A stretch of DNA of 10,312 bases from a bacterium. Lineage in GTDB: Bacteria; DRYD01; JALUEN01. Under the pieces are notes generated by a model. It saw only the letters and a program-made list of their open reading frames with translations, did not search any database and was not told the origin of the DNA. The stretch covers positions 1-10,312 of the forward strand of contig JALUEN010000119.1 of assembly GCA_027052755.1 (NCBI GenBank). The letters are read 5' to 3'. Shown here piece by piece: positions 1-6,714 of the stretch. The stretch's first letter is position 1; every line of letters begins with the position of its first letter. Both the position numbers and the translations under genes were made by a program.

Positions 1-1
1 C

Positions 2-1435
2 ATATTACCTGAGAGGGTGATCTCTAGTCCGCTTCTTGAGTTAGTTGCCTTACCTAGTGAGCTGATACTTCATCCTTATTTAAGCGAGAGTGAGAGGTTA
101 GCGAAGCTAATACTTCTATCTAGAGGTTATCCCATGTTAGTGATAGGGACGGGGCCTGCGATGACCTTTCCAGCTCCTAATTTAAAGTTGATAGTTCTCC
201 TGTCAGAATCTGATGATGATCACATCACTGAGTGGGGCTTGAGGTTTAACTGGAGGGAGTTAGCTCCTAGGATAGCTGAGGAATCAGGCGCTAAACTGAT
301 CCTGATGGATATAATGCCATCACTTCATAGCTACATCAGTTTCTCAGATAGCTCAAACTTTAGGGAAGCTCTCTCAGAGGTCAGGGATAGGTTAGTTCAC
401 TTGAAGGAAAGGATTGAGCTTGTTCCCCCTCCGTTTAAGAGGAGAGAGCTGTTAACCTCTAGGGTACTTGAGGAGATTAGAATTACCTTAAAGAGAAGGG
501 AAAACGTTCTGATCTTTAACTATGTACTTCAATCCCTTCAGGTCAGGTGTGGGGCTTGCGGATATAGACCTAGATGTCCTAGGTGTGGTACTCCCTTAAA
601 ACCCATTGGCTCAGGTGAGCTCTTCAGGTGCCCGTTATGTGGGTATCAGGAGAGATTAGTTAAATGCCCTAGATGTGGATCATCTAGTTGGATCGTTAGA
701 GGTGTGGATCTAAGCAGGACATATAATAGCCTGAGGAAGATCTTTCCTGATGTACTGTTCTTAGATGCTTACTTTCAGAGACGTAAAACTGAAGTTCTGA
801 GGCTAGCGGACCTCAGCCACGCTAAGGTAATAATTGGGAGCAGAGCTGCTGCTAAGCTCCCGATGAGATTCGGCTTGATCGTGGTGGTATCCCTATCCTC
901 CTTCTTCTGGATCCCATCAACTAGCTCTAGGTTCACAGCTGTTTACTATATCGCTAACCTGCTTGAGCGTTTAACCAGAAGGGGGAAGATGCTGATTATG
1001 GACGAGGATAGGCCATTGAGCTTGCCGATTAGTACAGCTCTACTAGGTGAGAACCCTAACAAGCTGTCAAAGGGTATAGGGATGCTTAGGGAACTAGAGG
1101 ATTGGATCTCTAACCTAGGAAAACTGTACGCTGATGAGATATCGCTTAGGAGAGAATTAAAGCTTCCCCCGATATACGCTCTAGTTGAGGTAAGTTTTGA
1201 AGAGGATCTGGAGAGTGATCTGGTTAAAGGCGCTCTTATAGCTTTATCTGAGGAGATACAAAGGATAAAGATATGGGATGTAATCCTTCCGAAGAGGACT
1301 GGCTGGGCTTTTACTGTTAGCTGTCCCTTAGAAGAGCTGGATAACTTTAAGGTGCGTCTCTTGGAGCTATTTGAAGGTTTTGAGATACCCCTAGAGAAAG
1401 TAAAAATTAACAGAAAGTGGGAGGTGATTAGATAG
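2..1435 (+). CDS. priA: PriA-like replication restart protein, 5'-truncated by the window, helicase motifs degenerate
   Basis: The reading frame is open to the left edge, so the true start lies outside the window. The GTG at 17 is only the first possible internal start. Residue numbers here count from that GTG. Eight cysteines in four CxxC pairs (178/181, 187/190, 205/208, 217/220) match the two-zinc module of PriA, the protein that reloads the replisome at stalled forks. On the N-terminal side, GTGPAMTFP (44-52) matches PriA GTRSA.F.P and GLRFNWREL (74-82) matches GPRYNARD. PSLHS (101-105) matches the end of motif III. The C-terminal part (about 376-472, with the LPP segment near 382-384) fits the PriA C-terminal domain. 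About 180 residues precede the zinc module here against over 400 in E. coli PriA, so roughly 250 are off-window. The Walker B DEEH is replaced by LSES (62-65), and motifs III, V and VI are unrecognisable, so ATP-driven unwinding is unlikely. The family call is firm; the activity is inferred. Confidence 0.85.
   Translation: MLPERVISSPLLELVALPSELILHPYLSESERLAKLILLSRGYPMLVIGTGPAMTFPAPNLKLIVLLSESDDDHITEWGLRFNWRELAPRIAEESGAKLILMDIMPSLHSYISFSDSSNFREALSEVRDRLVHLKERIELVPPPFKRRELLTSRVLEEIRITLKRRENVLIFNYVLQSLQVRCGACGYRPRCPRCGTPLKPIGSGELFRCPLCGYQERLVKCPRCGSSSWIVRGVDLSRTYNSLRKIFPDVLFLDAYFQRRKTEVLRLADLSHAKVIIGSRAAAKLPMRFGLIVVVSLSSFFWIPSTSSRFTAVYYIANLLERLTRRGKMLIMDEDRPLSLPISTALLGENPNKLSKGIGMLRELEDWISNLGKLYADEISLRRELKLPPIYALVEVSFEEDLESDLVKGALIALSEEIQRIKIWDVILPKRTGWAFTVSCPLEELDNFKVRLLELFEGFEIPLEKVKINRKWEVIR
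1420..1428 (+). promoter_or_regulatory. Shine-Dalgarno site of the secreted CuAO-N/FxLyD gene, inside the end of priA
   Basis: GGAGGTGAT lies 7 bases before the ATG at 1436 and within the last codons of the priA-like gene. It supports independent or coupled initiation at that ATG, which directly follows the upstream TAG stop. Confidence 0.8.
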
Positions 1436-2362
1436 ATGAGCAAGGTGCTCAGGATATCTAAGCTCTTCGTCTTCGGGCTTATCATACTAACACTGCTCCT
1501 GATGAACGGAAGCAGGTTCTCTATGGGAGATGGTAAGGTTTACCTATACGTTCATAATAAGCTCTACAAGGGAGAGATCCAGCAGATTGGGAATAGACTT
1601 TACGCTGATCTAGAGGCCCTCTTAAAGCTCCTGAAGGTGAAGTACTTAAAGGAGGGCTCTAACTACTTTATCTCCTCTGAAGATGAGGTAGCTACTGTTT
1701 CAAGACCTATTGCCCTGGTTTATGTTAACGGTCAACCGTTTAAGAGCGCTTTCATAAAGGGTAACAAGGTTATGGTTGACGTGAAAGCCTTAGCGGAGGC
1801 TCTTGGATTTAGGTTCTTCTATAACCCGGATACCGGTATAGCTGATGTGATCAAGCTTAGGAAGATCGCTTACACTAAAGGGAAGGCTAAGGGATCTATG
1901 GAGGAGACGCATGCGGGGAGGAGTTCCGAAGAAACAGTCTCTGAGGCTTCTAAAGGGAAAGGAACTTCTGAGGAGAAGGAAGAGAGCTCCAGCACTGCAG
2001 GGAAACCGACGAAGAAGCTGACAGCAGAGGAGAAGGAAAAAGCGAAACAGGAGATGAAGGTACCTGCCGATGCTGTTAAGGTTGTTAAGCTGGACAGGTA
2101 CTATGACTTTAACTCTAAGCAGCTGAGCTTGAAGGTAGTTGTTGCTAACACTTGGAAAAAGCCAGTGAAGAACGTAGTGGTTACCCTGAGGATCGTTGAT
2201 GGGAGGGGGAAGGATATCCTGAAAAAGGTTTACAGTTTCGGTACTTTAAAGCCTGGACAGAAGAAGGAGATATCCTACTTTTGGATAAACTACACGGGGG
2301 TCTACAACCCAGGTGTGAAGGTAGATATTGACTTTAAAGGAAAGAAAAAGGCTAAGAAATAG
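1436..2362 (+). CDS. Secreted protein: copper amine oxidase N-like repeats, charged linker, FxLyD-like domain
   Basis: This is an exported protein of 308 residues with no recognisable enzyme active site. Residues 1-30 form a signal peptide or signal anchor: a basic N-end followed by a hydrophobic stretch at about 9-23. Residues 35-82 and 91-143 look like two copies of the copper-amine-oxidase N-terminal-like repeat (PF07833 type). The cues are the YVNGQPF segment (96-102), then a VMVDVKALAEALGF-type helix (112-125) and a short strand pair. Despite the family name these repeats do not show copper binding; they are common in cell-surface proteins. Residues 145-210 are a Ser/Glu/Lys-rich, presumably disordered linker. 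Residues 214-302 have the alternating strands, the VVVTLRIVDG.G strand and the LKPGQKKEI turn of an FxLyD-type beta domain. The C-terminus is lysine-rich. The gene abuts priA (TAGATG) and ends at a strong terminator. A cell-envelope or extracellular binding role is inferred; the domain calls are by eye. Confidence 0.75.
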   Translation: MSKVLRISKLFVFGLIILTLLLMNGSRFSMGDGKVYLYVHNKLYKGEIQQIGNRLYADLEALLKLLKVKYLKEGSNYFISSEDEVATVSRPIALVYVNGQPFKSAFIKGNKVMVDVKALAEALGFRFFYNPDTGIADVIKLRKIAYTKGKAKGSMEETHAGRSSEETVSEASKGKGTSEEKEESSSTAGKPTKKLTAEEKEKAKQEMKVPADAVKVVKLDRYYDFNSKQLSLKVVVANTWKKPVKNVVVTLRIVDGRGKDILKKVYSFGTLKPGQKKEISYFWINYTGVYNPGVKVDIDFKGKKKAKK

Positions 2363-2389
2363 CTCAATTAGAGACCTTTTAGAAAGAGA

Positions 2390-2416
2390 AAAGGGAGGGG
2401 ATTATCCCCTCCCTTT
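2390..2416. terminator. Bidirectional intrinsic terminator between convergent genes
   Basis: An 11-base-pair perfect stem (2390-2400 paired with 2406-2416, arm AAAGGGAGGGG) encloses a 5-base loop (ATTAT). On the plus strand it runs into CTTTGTTCT. Read from the minus strand it runs into TTCTCTTTCT. It sits 28 bases after the stop of the secreted-protein gene and 20 bases beyond the stop of the convergent hsp20, so it can serve both. Confidence 0.9.
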
Positions 2417-2436
2417 CTTTGTTCTCGCCACTTTCT

Positions 2437-2868
2437 CTACTCAATCTTAATTTTAACGCCCTCTGACTCCCTCTCCTCTAGTTTGGGAGCCCTGATCTTC
2501 AGGATACCACCTTCATAGGTAGCCTTGGCTTCGTTTGCCTTTATCTCCTTTGGTAGGGGAATAGTCCTGTAAACGCTAGCATAGGAGAACTCCCTAGTGA
2601 AGTAATTTCTGTCTTTCTTAGTCTCTTCGTGTTTCTTCTCAGCTTTCACGGTTATCGCATCATCGCTTACGGTAACCTCTATCTCGTTCTTGTCAAAGCC
2701 TGGCAGCTTTACCTCTACCACTAGATCCTTATCCTCCTCATACACATTTACGCTTCCCTCAGCCTCTCTCCAGGGCTCCACCTCAAAGGGGGCGAAGAAA
2801 TCCTCAAGGAGATCCATGAACCTGTCTCTCCAGCTAGGTACTAATGACCATCTCCTAGCTAGTTTCAT
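2437..2868 (-). CDS. hsp20: Small heat shock protein, Hsp20/alpha-crystallin family
   Basis: This is an ATP-independent holdase chaperone that binds unfolding proteins in the cytoplasm and usually forms oligomers. At 143 residues it is a normal length for the family. The N-terminal arm (1-36) contains a Trp/Phe-rich segment. The alpha-crystallin domain spans about 37-130, with the LPGFDK turn (55-60), the FTREF strand (90-94) and the signature A-T-Y-E-G-G-I-L-K-I (116-125). A C-terminal I-x-I anchor (residues 140-142) is present, which normally docks into a neighbouring subunit. The start is fixed by GGAGGTGAT placed 5 bases before the ATG (plus-strand positions 2874-2882). A separate AT-rich promoter region lies upstream, and I found no terminator after fliP, so some read-through from fliP is possible. 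No CIRCE-type inverted repeat was seen. TAG stop. Confidence 0.96.
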   Translation of the reverse strand: MKLARRWSLVPSWRDRFMDLLEDFFAPFEVEPWREAEGSVNVYEEDKDLVVEVKLPGFDKNEIEVTVSDDAITVKAEKKHEETKKDRNYFTREFSYASVYRTIPLPKEIKANEAKATYEGGILKIRAPKLEERESEGVKIKIE

Positions 2869-2890
2869 ACCTCATCACCTCCCATTTTTT

Positions 2891-2921
2891 ATAATACCCA
2901 TATAAAAAAATTCTTAAACAA
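2891..2921 (-). promoter_or_regulatory. Putative hsp20 promoter
   Basis: On the minus strand a TATTAT box (2896-2891) is preceded by TTTAAG (2918-2913) with 16 bases between them, or by TTGTTT (2921-2916) with 19. The region is very AT-rich. A start about 7 bases downstream of the -10 box would give a very short leader that still contains the SD site. This was read by eye only. Confidence 0.35.
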
Positions 2922-2998
2922 TTTGACTAATTTTTGATCTCTAAAAAGCTTGTAAATCCGGTGGAGAAAGTAGTGACGAAAATTAAGGTTTTTAGGGG

Positions 2999-3808
2999 TC
3001 ATTTAGGGTAGTGGTAACTTGACACTAATCCGTAGGTTATCAGTTTCCAGCCGTCTATCATAACGAACAGGAGGAGTTTGAACGGCAGTGATATGGTCAT
3101 CGGCGACATCATGAACATTCCCATTGCCATAAGCACGCTACCTACGATCATATCAATTACTAGGAAGGGGAGGTAGATAAGGAAACCGATTATGAACGCA
3201 GTTTTTATCTCGCTCAGGAGGTAAGCTGGTATTATAACGTACATGGGGATATCAATAGGTTTCTTTTTCTTGATGTCCAGTTTCGCTAGTTCTACGAACA
3301 TGAGTAGGTCCTCCTCTCTTGTTTGAGCGAGCATGAACTTCTTGTACTCTCTCATAGCTATACTGAACGCTTCTGGGCGTTTTATCTTTCCCTTAACGTA
3401 AGGTGTCAGGGCTTCCTTCTCTATTGTGTGGAATACTGGGGCTAGTATATAAAAGGTGAGGAACAGAGCGAAGGCTATGAGGACCTGGTTAGATGGCACC
3501 TGTTGGGTTCCCATAGCTGATCTGAGGAAGGATAGCACTATCAGGACCCTGACAAATGGGGTCATTATGATGAAGAGGTACGGTGCTAATGATAGGACAG
3601 CTACAGCTGCTAGGACCTCTAGGGGAAGAGTTACTCCTCTAGGACCTTTCACTACCTCCTCTCCTATCTGTATCTTAGGGAGAACGATAGTGGGAGCTTC
3701 AGCTGAGAACCCTAAGTGGGATGTCAGTATTAGGAGTATCAAGGCAACCAAGCCCGCTAGTGCCAACCAGCTGAACTTCCTAAAGGATTTAATAGCTTCT
3801 TGTAGCAT
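2999..3808 (-). CDS. fliP: Flagellar type III export gate protein FliP
   Basis: FliP is an inner-membrane subunit of the FliPQR export gate through which rod, hook and filament proteins leave the cell. The family signatures are unmistakable: SFLRSAMGTQQVPSNQVL (93-110), FMLAQTREEDL (158-168), IPAYLLSEIKTAFIIGF (193-209), PFLVIDMIVGSVLMAMGM (214-231) and the SLPFKLLLFVMIDGW tail (240-254). At 269 residues it is a usual length. A hydrophobic segment at about 14-36, ending near Ala36-Glu37-Ala38, is the cleavable signal peptide typical of FliP. The start is supported by AGGTGA 8 bases before the ATG. It is the last gene of a minus-strand run, 27 bases after the GHMP kinase stop. Neither fliQ nor fliR nor any other flagellar gene is next to it, which is unusual. 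Confidence 0.97.
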   Translation of the reverse strand: MLQEAIKSFRKFSWLALAGLVALILLILTSHLGFSAEAPTIVLPKIQIGEEVVKGPRGVTLPLEVLAAVAVLSLAPYLFIIMTPFVRVLIVLSFLRSAMGTQQVPSNQVLIAFALFLTFYILAPVFHTIEKEALTPYVKGKIKRPEAFSIAMREYKKFMLAQTREEDLLMFVELAKLDIKKKKPIDIPMYVIIPAYLLSEIKTAFIIGFLIYLPFLVIDMIVGSVLMAMGMFMMSPMTISLPFKLLLFVMIDGWKLITYGLVSSYHYPK

Positions 3809-3835
3809 GCTTCTTCACCTCTAAGGCTGTTCTCT

Positions 3836-4894
3836 CTAGATAATGGTTCTGAGCCTGAGCCCTACTGTATCAATTTGAAACTTCAGCTCCTCAAAGCCAA
3901 AGGTCTTCATCTTCTCCCTCAAGATTTGATGTTTCTCTGGGGATGCTATTATGATCAGTGTTCCACCTCCAGCTGCTCCACAGAGTTTATAACCCCAGAC
4001 TATCTCATCTAGCTCCCTGGTAAAGTTCTCTATTATCGGATTGGTGTGTTCGGGGGATAGCTTCTTCCTAGCCTCCCACTCCATTTTCATGTAGTGCCCT
4101 AAAGCTTCCATATCCATCTCGTTCAATGCCTCGTAAACCTCAGTAGAGATCTGGTAGATCTCCTTTAGGAGATTCCTTGTTTCCTTGTCCTTCTCTAGAA
4201 ACCTCTTAACCACATACCAGTTGAGATCTCCCGACTCGTGCTCAAATCCTGAGTAAGCTAACACTATGTGTTTCTCCAGCTCGTTTATGAGTTCAGGGAA
4301 GGCTATCTTCTCCACACCGATTCCCTTGATGTCAAACCATATAGCGTTTATCCCACCGTGAAGAGCTGCTATATAATCCTGTTTACCTGTTAGGGTCTCT
4401 AAGACCTGAGCTTCAATCTGAGCAGCCATATCTATCAGCTCATAAGGCATCAGCTTCTCCTGGGAGTACCTGGTGAAAGCTGACAGTATTGTGATCAGCA
4501 GGGATGAGGAAGCTCCCAATCCTGATTTAAGTGGGGCTTGGCTTGAGGTTCTGACCTCAAAACCTGTCCGGAACCCTAGAACCTTCATTGTCTTAACTAT
4601 GAGTCCTAGCTCCCTCAGGTTCTCTAGCTCATCAATGCTGTAAGCCCTGTAGGACTTGTTCAGATCCTCCAGCTCTATCTTTAAACTTTCCTCTCCTAAA
4701 GGTTTTATCTTCGTTGAGGTATATATTTTTATAGCGATGTTCAGGGTTAATGTTTCTGGATAGAACAGGTAAATAGGGTATATATCCAGGGTTCCACCGG
4801 CTAGGTCTATTCTAGTAGGAGCTATTGCCTCCACTGACTCTATATCCGGCGCTATCCTTGATAAGCTAGATGTGTAGAGCTCACTCTTGAGCAT
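3836..4894 (-). CDS. GHMP-family sugar or small-molecule kinase (COG2605-like)
   Basis: This is an ATP-dependent kinase of the galactokinase/homoserine/mevalonate/phosphomevalonate fold, presumably cytoplasmic. The three family motifs are present, with residues counted from the GTG at 4903: APTRIDLAGGTLDI (28-41), the phosphate loop PLKSGLGASSS (124-134) and KLCGAAGGGTLII (307-319). G-K-Q-D (173-176) in GKQDYIAALHGG offers Asp176 as the catalytic base. This arrangement is closest to the predicted kinases that include heptose-7-phosphate kinase HddA and fucokinase-like proteins; the substrate cannot be told from sequence. I place the start at ATG 4894, because GGAGGTGA (4907-4900) lies 5 bases before it and overlaps the alternative GTG at 4903. 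This gives 352 residues and a 14-base overlap with the upstream gene. It is co-transcribed with fliP downstream; a link to flagellar or surface glycosylation is only a guess. Confidence 0.88.
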   Translation of the reverse strand: MLKSELYTSSLSRIAPDIESVEAIAPTRIDLAGGTLDIYPIYLFYPETLTLNIAIKIYTSTKIKPLGEESLKIELEDLNKSYRAYSIDELENLRELGLIVKTMKVLGFRTGFEVRTSSQAPLKSGLGASSSLLITILSAFTRYSQEKLMPYELIDMAAQIEAQVLETLTGKQDYIAALHGGINAIWFDIKGIGVEKIAFPELINELEKHIVLAYSGFEHESGDLNWYVVKRFLEKDKETRNLLKEIYQISTEVYEALNEMDMEALGHYMKMEWEARKKLSPEHTNPIIENFTRELDEIVWGYKLCGAAGGGTLIIIASPEKHQILREKMKTFGFEELKFQIDTVGLRLRTII

Positions 4895-5171
4895 CCTTTT
4901 CACCTCCAGGGAAGTTAACGTTGTTTAATCCCTCCAGGATACTTATGAACTTCCTGAGAAGTTTTGAGTACTGTGGGTGTCTCAGGAGCTCCTTCTTAAC
5001 CTCGTGTTTCAAAGCCTCTTTGAAGTTTCCCTTAAGCCCGCTTAACTCCCTATCTATCACTTGATCTAGGACCTTCTCAATAGAGCTCTGAGAGGATTCC
5101 GTGTATCTGCTCATGAACCTCTCAAACCTTGAGACCCTCTTCTTGTCCCCGTCTATAGGTGCTCCTCCCAT
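4881..5171 (-). CDS. Small hypothetical protein (96 aa), first gene of the kinase-fliP run
   Basis: I do not recognise this protein. It is 96 residues, soluble, without a signal peptide or membrane segment, and rich in Lys, Glu, Arg and Leu. Residues 13-85 look almost wholly helical, with charged and hydrophobic residues spaced as in amphipathic helices (for example IEKVLDQVIDREL at 31-43 and YSKLLRKFISILEGL at 68-82). It could be a small helical adaptor. It is probably a real gene: AGGAGTGAT stands before the ATG, it overlaps the next gene by 14 bases, and its reading direction matches the two genes that follow. Although near fliP, it is not FliO-like, since FliO has a membrane helix. TGA stop. 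Confidence 0.7.
   Translation of the reverse strand: MGGAPIDGDKKRVSRFERFMSRYTESSQSSIEKVLDQVIDRELSGLKGNFKEALKHEVKKELLRHPQYSKLLRKFISILEGLNNVNFPGGEKDAQE
4900..4907 (-). promoter_or_regulatory. Shine-Dalgarno site that decides the GHMP kinase start
   Basis: On the minus strand GGAGGTGA lies 5 bases before the ATG at 4894. The GTG at 4903 is part of this SD sequence and so is a poor start, although it opens the longest reading frame. The site is inside the coding end of the upstream 96-codon gene, so translation of the two is probably coupled. Confidence 0.75.
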
Positions 5172-5361
5172 CCTCTATCACTCCTAAGTGAACCTTATCT
5201 CTTATAGAAGTATTTTCACTTGCCTAAGCCCTTACCTCCTAACTTTATAACAAGAGTAAACCTCAGCAAGTCAGACTTATAGCTTAGAGGATGAGCGCTT
5301 AACTCGTAGAAGTAGATAAGGAAATCCGAATTTTCTTAAGCTTTTAAAGGGGGAGGAAGAG
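5172..5361. other. Divergent intergenic region between the fliP run and secY
   Basis: These 190 bases carry the start signals of two divergent units. On the plus strand TTGCCT (5220-5225) and TTTATA (5244-5249), 18 bases apart, form a weak promoter candidate that would give secY a leader of roughly 105 bases. The secY SD GGGAGG lies just before its ATG. I found no convincing riboswitch, tRNA or stable hairpin other than the inverted repeat listed separately. Confidence 0.5.
5186..5221 (-). promoter_or_regulatory. Inverted repeat in the leader of the 96-codon gene, with a -10-like box in its loop
   Basis: AAGTGAA (5186-5192) and TTCACTT (5215-5221) form a 7-base inverted repeat with a 22-base loop. 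On the minus strand its 3' arm runs directly into the AGGAG of the SD site, about 15 bases before the ATG at 5171. A TATAAG box (5206-5201) lies in the loop, without a good -35. It could be an operator or a hairpin affecting translation, or chance. Confidence 0.3.
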
Positions 5362-6678
5362 ATGCTTCCAAGAGGACAAGCCGATATAAACGTCCTGCTA
5401 AACGCACCTAAGTACAGGGAGCTTTGGAACAGGATAAAATTTCTCCTCTTCGCTATAGCGATTTTTGTCTTCTCAACGCACTTAACAGTTCCCGGAGTGG
5501 ATGTGGAGACTTGGAGGACTTTCCTGAGACAGGGAAAGATCTTCTCCTTCTTTGGACTACTTACAGGAGGAGCTCTACAGAACTTCGCTGTTACAGCTAT
5601 GGGTATCACACCCTACATTAACGCCTCTATTATAATGCAGCTGCTTACAGCAGCTATACCACAGTTAGAGGAGCTTCAGAAAGAAGGTGGCGAGGAGGGT
5701 AGGAGACAGATAGCTTTCTATACTCGTTGGTTAACTATAGCCCTCTGTCTCATGCAAGCTACGATATTGGTTCTAGGACTTGCTAAGCTGAAGGGGATAT
5801 TTACTATAGACCATCCGCTCTACTACCTAACTGTTATCCTAGCGCTCACCGCTGGGACCCTCTTCCTGCTGTGGCTTGCTGAGGAGATCAGCGATAAGGG
5901 GATAGGTAACGGAGTATCTATCCTGATATTCCTCTCCATCCTCCTGAGGTTACCTCAGTACATGATCAACCTGTTTCAGCTTCACCTAGCCTCTCCATGG
6001 GAGCTAACAGTTAAGCTGATTCAAATATTTTTAGTTGTCTTCGTTCTGGTAGCTCTAGTAGTTTACCTTACCTTGGGCTACAGGAGGGTACCTGTTAACT
6101 TCGCTCAGAGAGCTTTCGGAAAAGGCGTTATAGCCGCTAGGAGCTCCTTCCTCCCTATAGCTGTCAACAATGCAGGTGTTCTGTCAATAATCTTCGCTAT
6201 ATCAGTCCTCTACTTCCCGTCAGTTCTCCTGAACATCCTCCCGCCGGATATAAAGAATCATCCCCTAGTGATATCTCTCTCCTACCACCTCTTCAGCTCA
6301 TCCTCCGTAATCCATAACCTTCTCTACGCTCTGCTGATCATATTCTTCACCTACTTCTATACCTATATAGTTATAAACGTTGATGATCTAGCGGATTACT
6401 TGAAGAAATCAGGTGGAACTATACCGGGGATCCCCCCTGGAGAGCCTACCAAGAGGAAGCTCCAACAGATACTGGATAGGCTTACCTTTATAGCAGGTAT
6501 CGGGTTAGCTATAATAGCTATCTTACCTACTCACCTCTTCAGTTTAGTTGGAGTTACGGCTTTCTACCTGGGAAGCACATCAATACTGATCATCGTAGGT
6601 GTTGTTTTAGATACATTGAAACAGATGCAGGCGTATATGCTAGCTTCTGCTCCTAGGGGACTAATTAAATCAAGGTGA
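5362..6678 (+). CDS. secY: Preprotein translocase channel subunit SecY (divergent at several conserved sites)
   Basis: SecY forms the protein-conducting channel in the cytoplasmic membrane, working with SecE/SecG and the SecA motor. At 438 residues with ten predicted membrane segments it is full length. Diagnostic stretches are NFAVTAMGITPYINASIIMQ (74-93), GGEEGRRQIAFYTRWLT (109-125), LAEEISDKGIGNGVSILIF (172-190), YRRVPVNFAQR (240-250), FFTYFYTYIVINVDDLADYL (328-347) and LDTLKQMQAYML (416-427). Several near-invariant positions differ. GIRPG is GIPPG (P358 replaces the Arg equivalent to E. coli R357), LPLKVN is LPIAVN (Ala267), GVIP is GVLS (274-275) and GGTS is GSTS (404-407). An SD of the GGGAGG type precedes the ATG. 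It lies outside any ribosomal-protein operon, directly before secF. It may be the sole SecY of a divergent lineage or a second, specialised one; the window cannot decide. Confidence 0.93.
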   Translation: MLPRGQADINVLLNAPKYRELWNRIKFLLFAIAIFVFSTHLTVPGVDVETWRTFLRQGKIFSFFGLLTGGALQNFAVTAMGITPYINASIIMQLLTAAIPQLEELQKEGGEEGRRQIAFYTRWLTIALCLMQATILVLGLAKLKGIFTIDHPLYYLTVILALTAGTLFLLWLAEEISDKGIGNGVSILIFLSILLRLPQYMINLFQLHLASPWELTVKLIQIFLVVFVLVALVVYLTLGYRRVPVNFAQRAFGKGVIAARSSFLPIAVNNAGVLSIIFAISVLYFPSVLLNILPPDIKNHPLVISLSYHLFSSSSVIHNLLYALLIIFFTYFYTYIVINVDDLADYLKKSGGTIPGIPPGEPTKRKLQQILDRLTFIAGIGLAIIAILPTHLFSLVGVTAFYLGSTSILIIVGVVLDTLKQMQAYMLASAPRGLIKSR

Positions 6679-6698
6679 TGAGGTAGAAGTAATGGGAA

Positions 6699-6708
6699 AA
6701 GGAGGTAA
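6699..6708 (+). promoter_or_regulatory. Strong Shine-Dalgarno site fixing the long SecF start
   Basis: AAGGAGGTAA lies 6 bases before the ATG at 6715. This is the best ribosome binding site near the gene, so the unusual N-terminal extension of SecF is probably translated rather than an over-called start. Confidence 0.8.
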
Positions 6709-6714
6709 TAGGGT

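Noticed and set aside
17-19. GTG as the true start of the priA-like gene
   Set aside because: The frame is open upstream to the window edge, and the protein would lack the PriA N-terminal DNA-binding and first helicase regions, so the start is off-window.
1433-1438. Stop-codon read-through producing a PriA-secreted protein fusion
   Set aside because: A strong SD and a clear signal peptide follow the stop; an internal signal sequence behind a DNA-binding protein would make little sense.
946-1485. Minus-strand open frame of 179 codons opposite the priA-like gene
   Set aside because: It is the antisense shadow of a well-supported gene, rich in Ser/Leu/Ile with no family signal; it also crosses the priA/secreted-protein junction.
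2869-2998. Small gene or fliP terminator between fliP and hsp20
   Set aside because: No credible coding frame and no GC-rich stem with a T-run; only promoter-like AT-rich sequence was found.
3456-3824. Plus-strand open frame of 122 codons opposite fliP
   Set aside because: fliP on the other strand is certain; the shadow protein has no recognisable motif.
4901-4903. GTG start for the GHMP kinase
   Set aside because: The GTG is part of the SD GGAGGTGA; ATG at 4894 has proper spacing.
5292-5303. Three-codon upstream frame (ATG AGC GCT TAA) before secY as a leader peptide
   Set aside because: Too short, with no conserved structure around it that would indicate attenuation.
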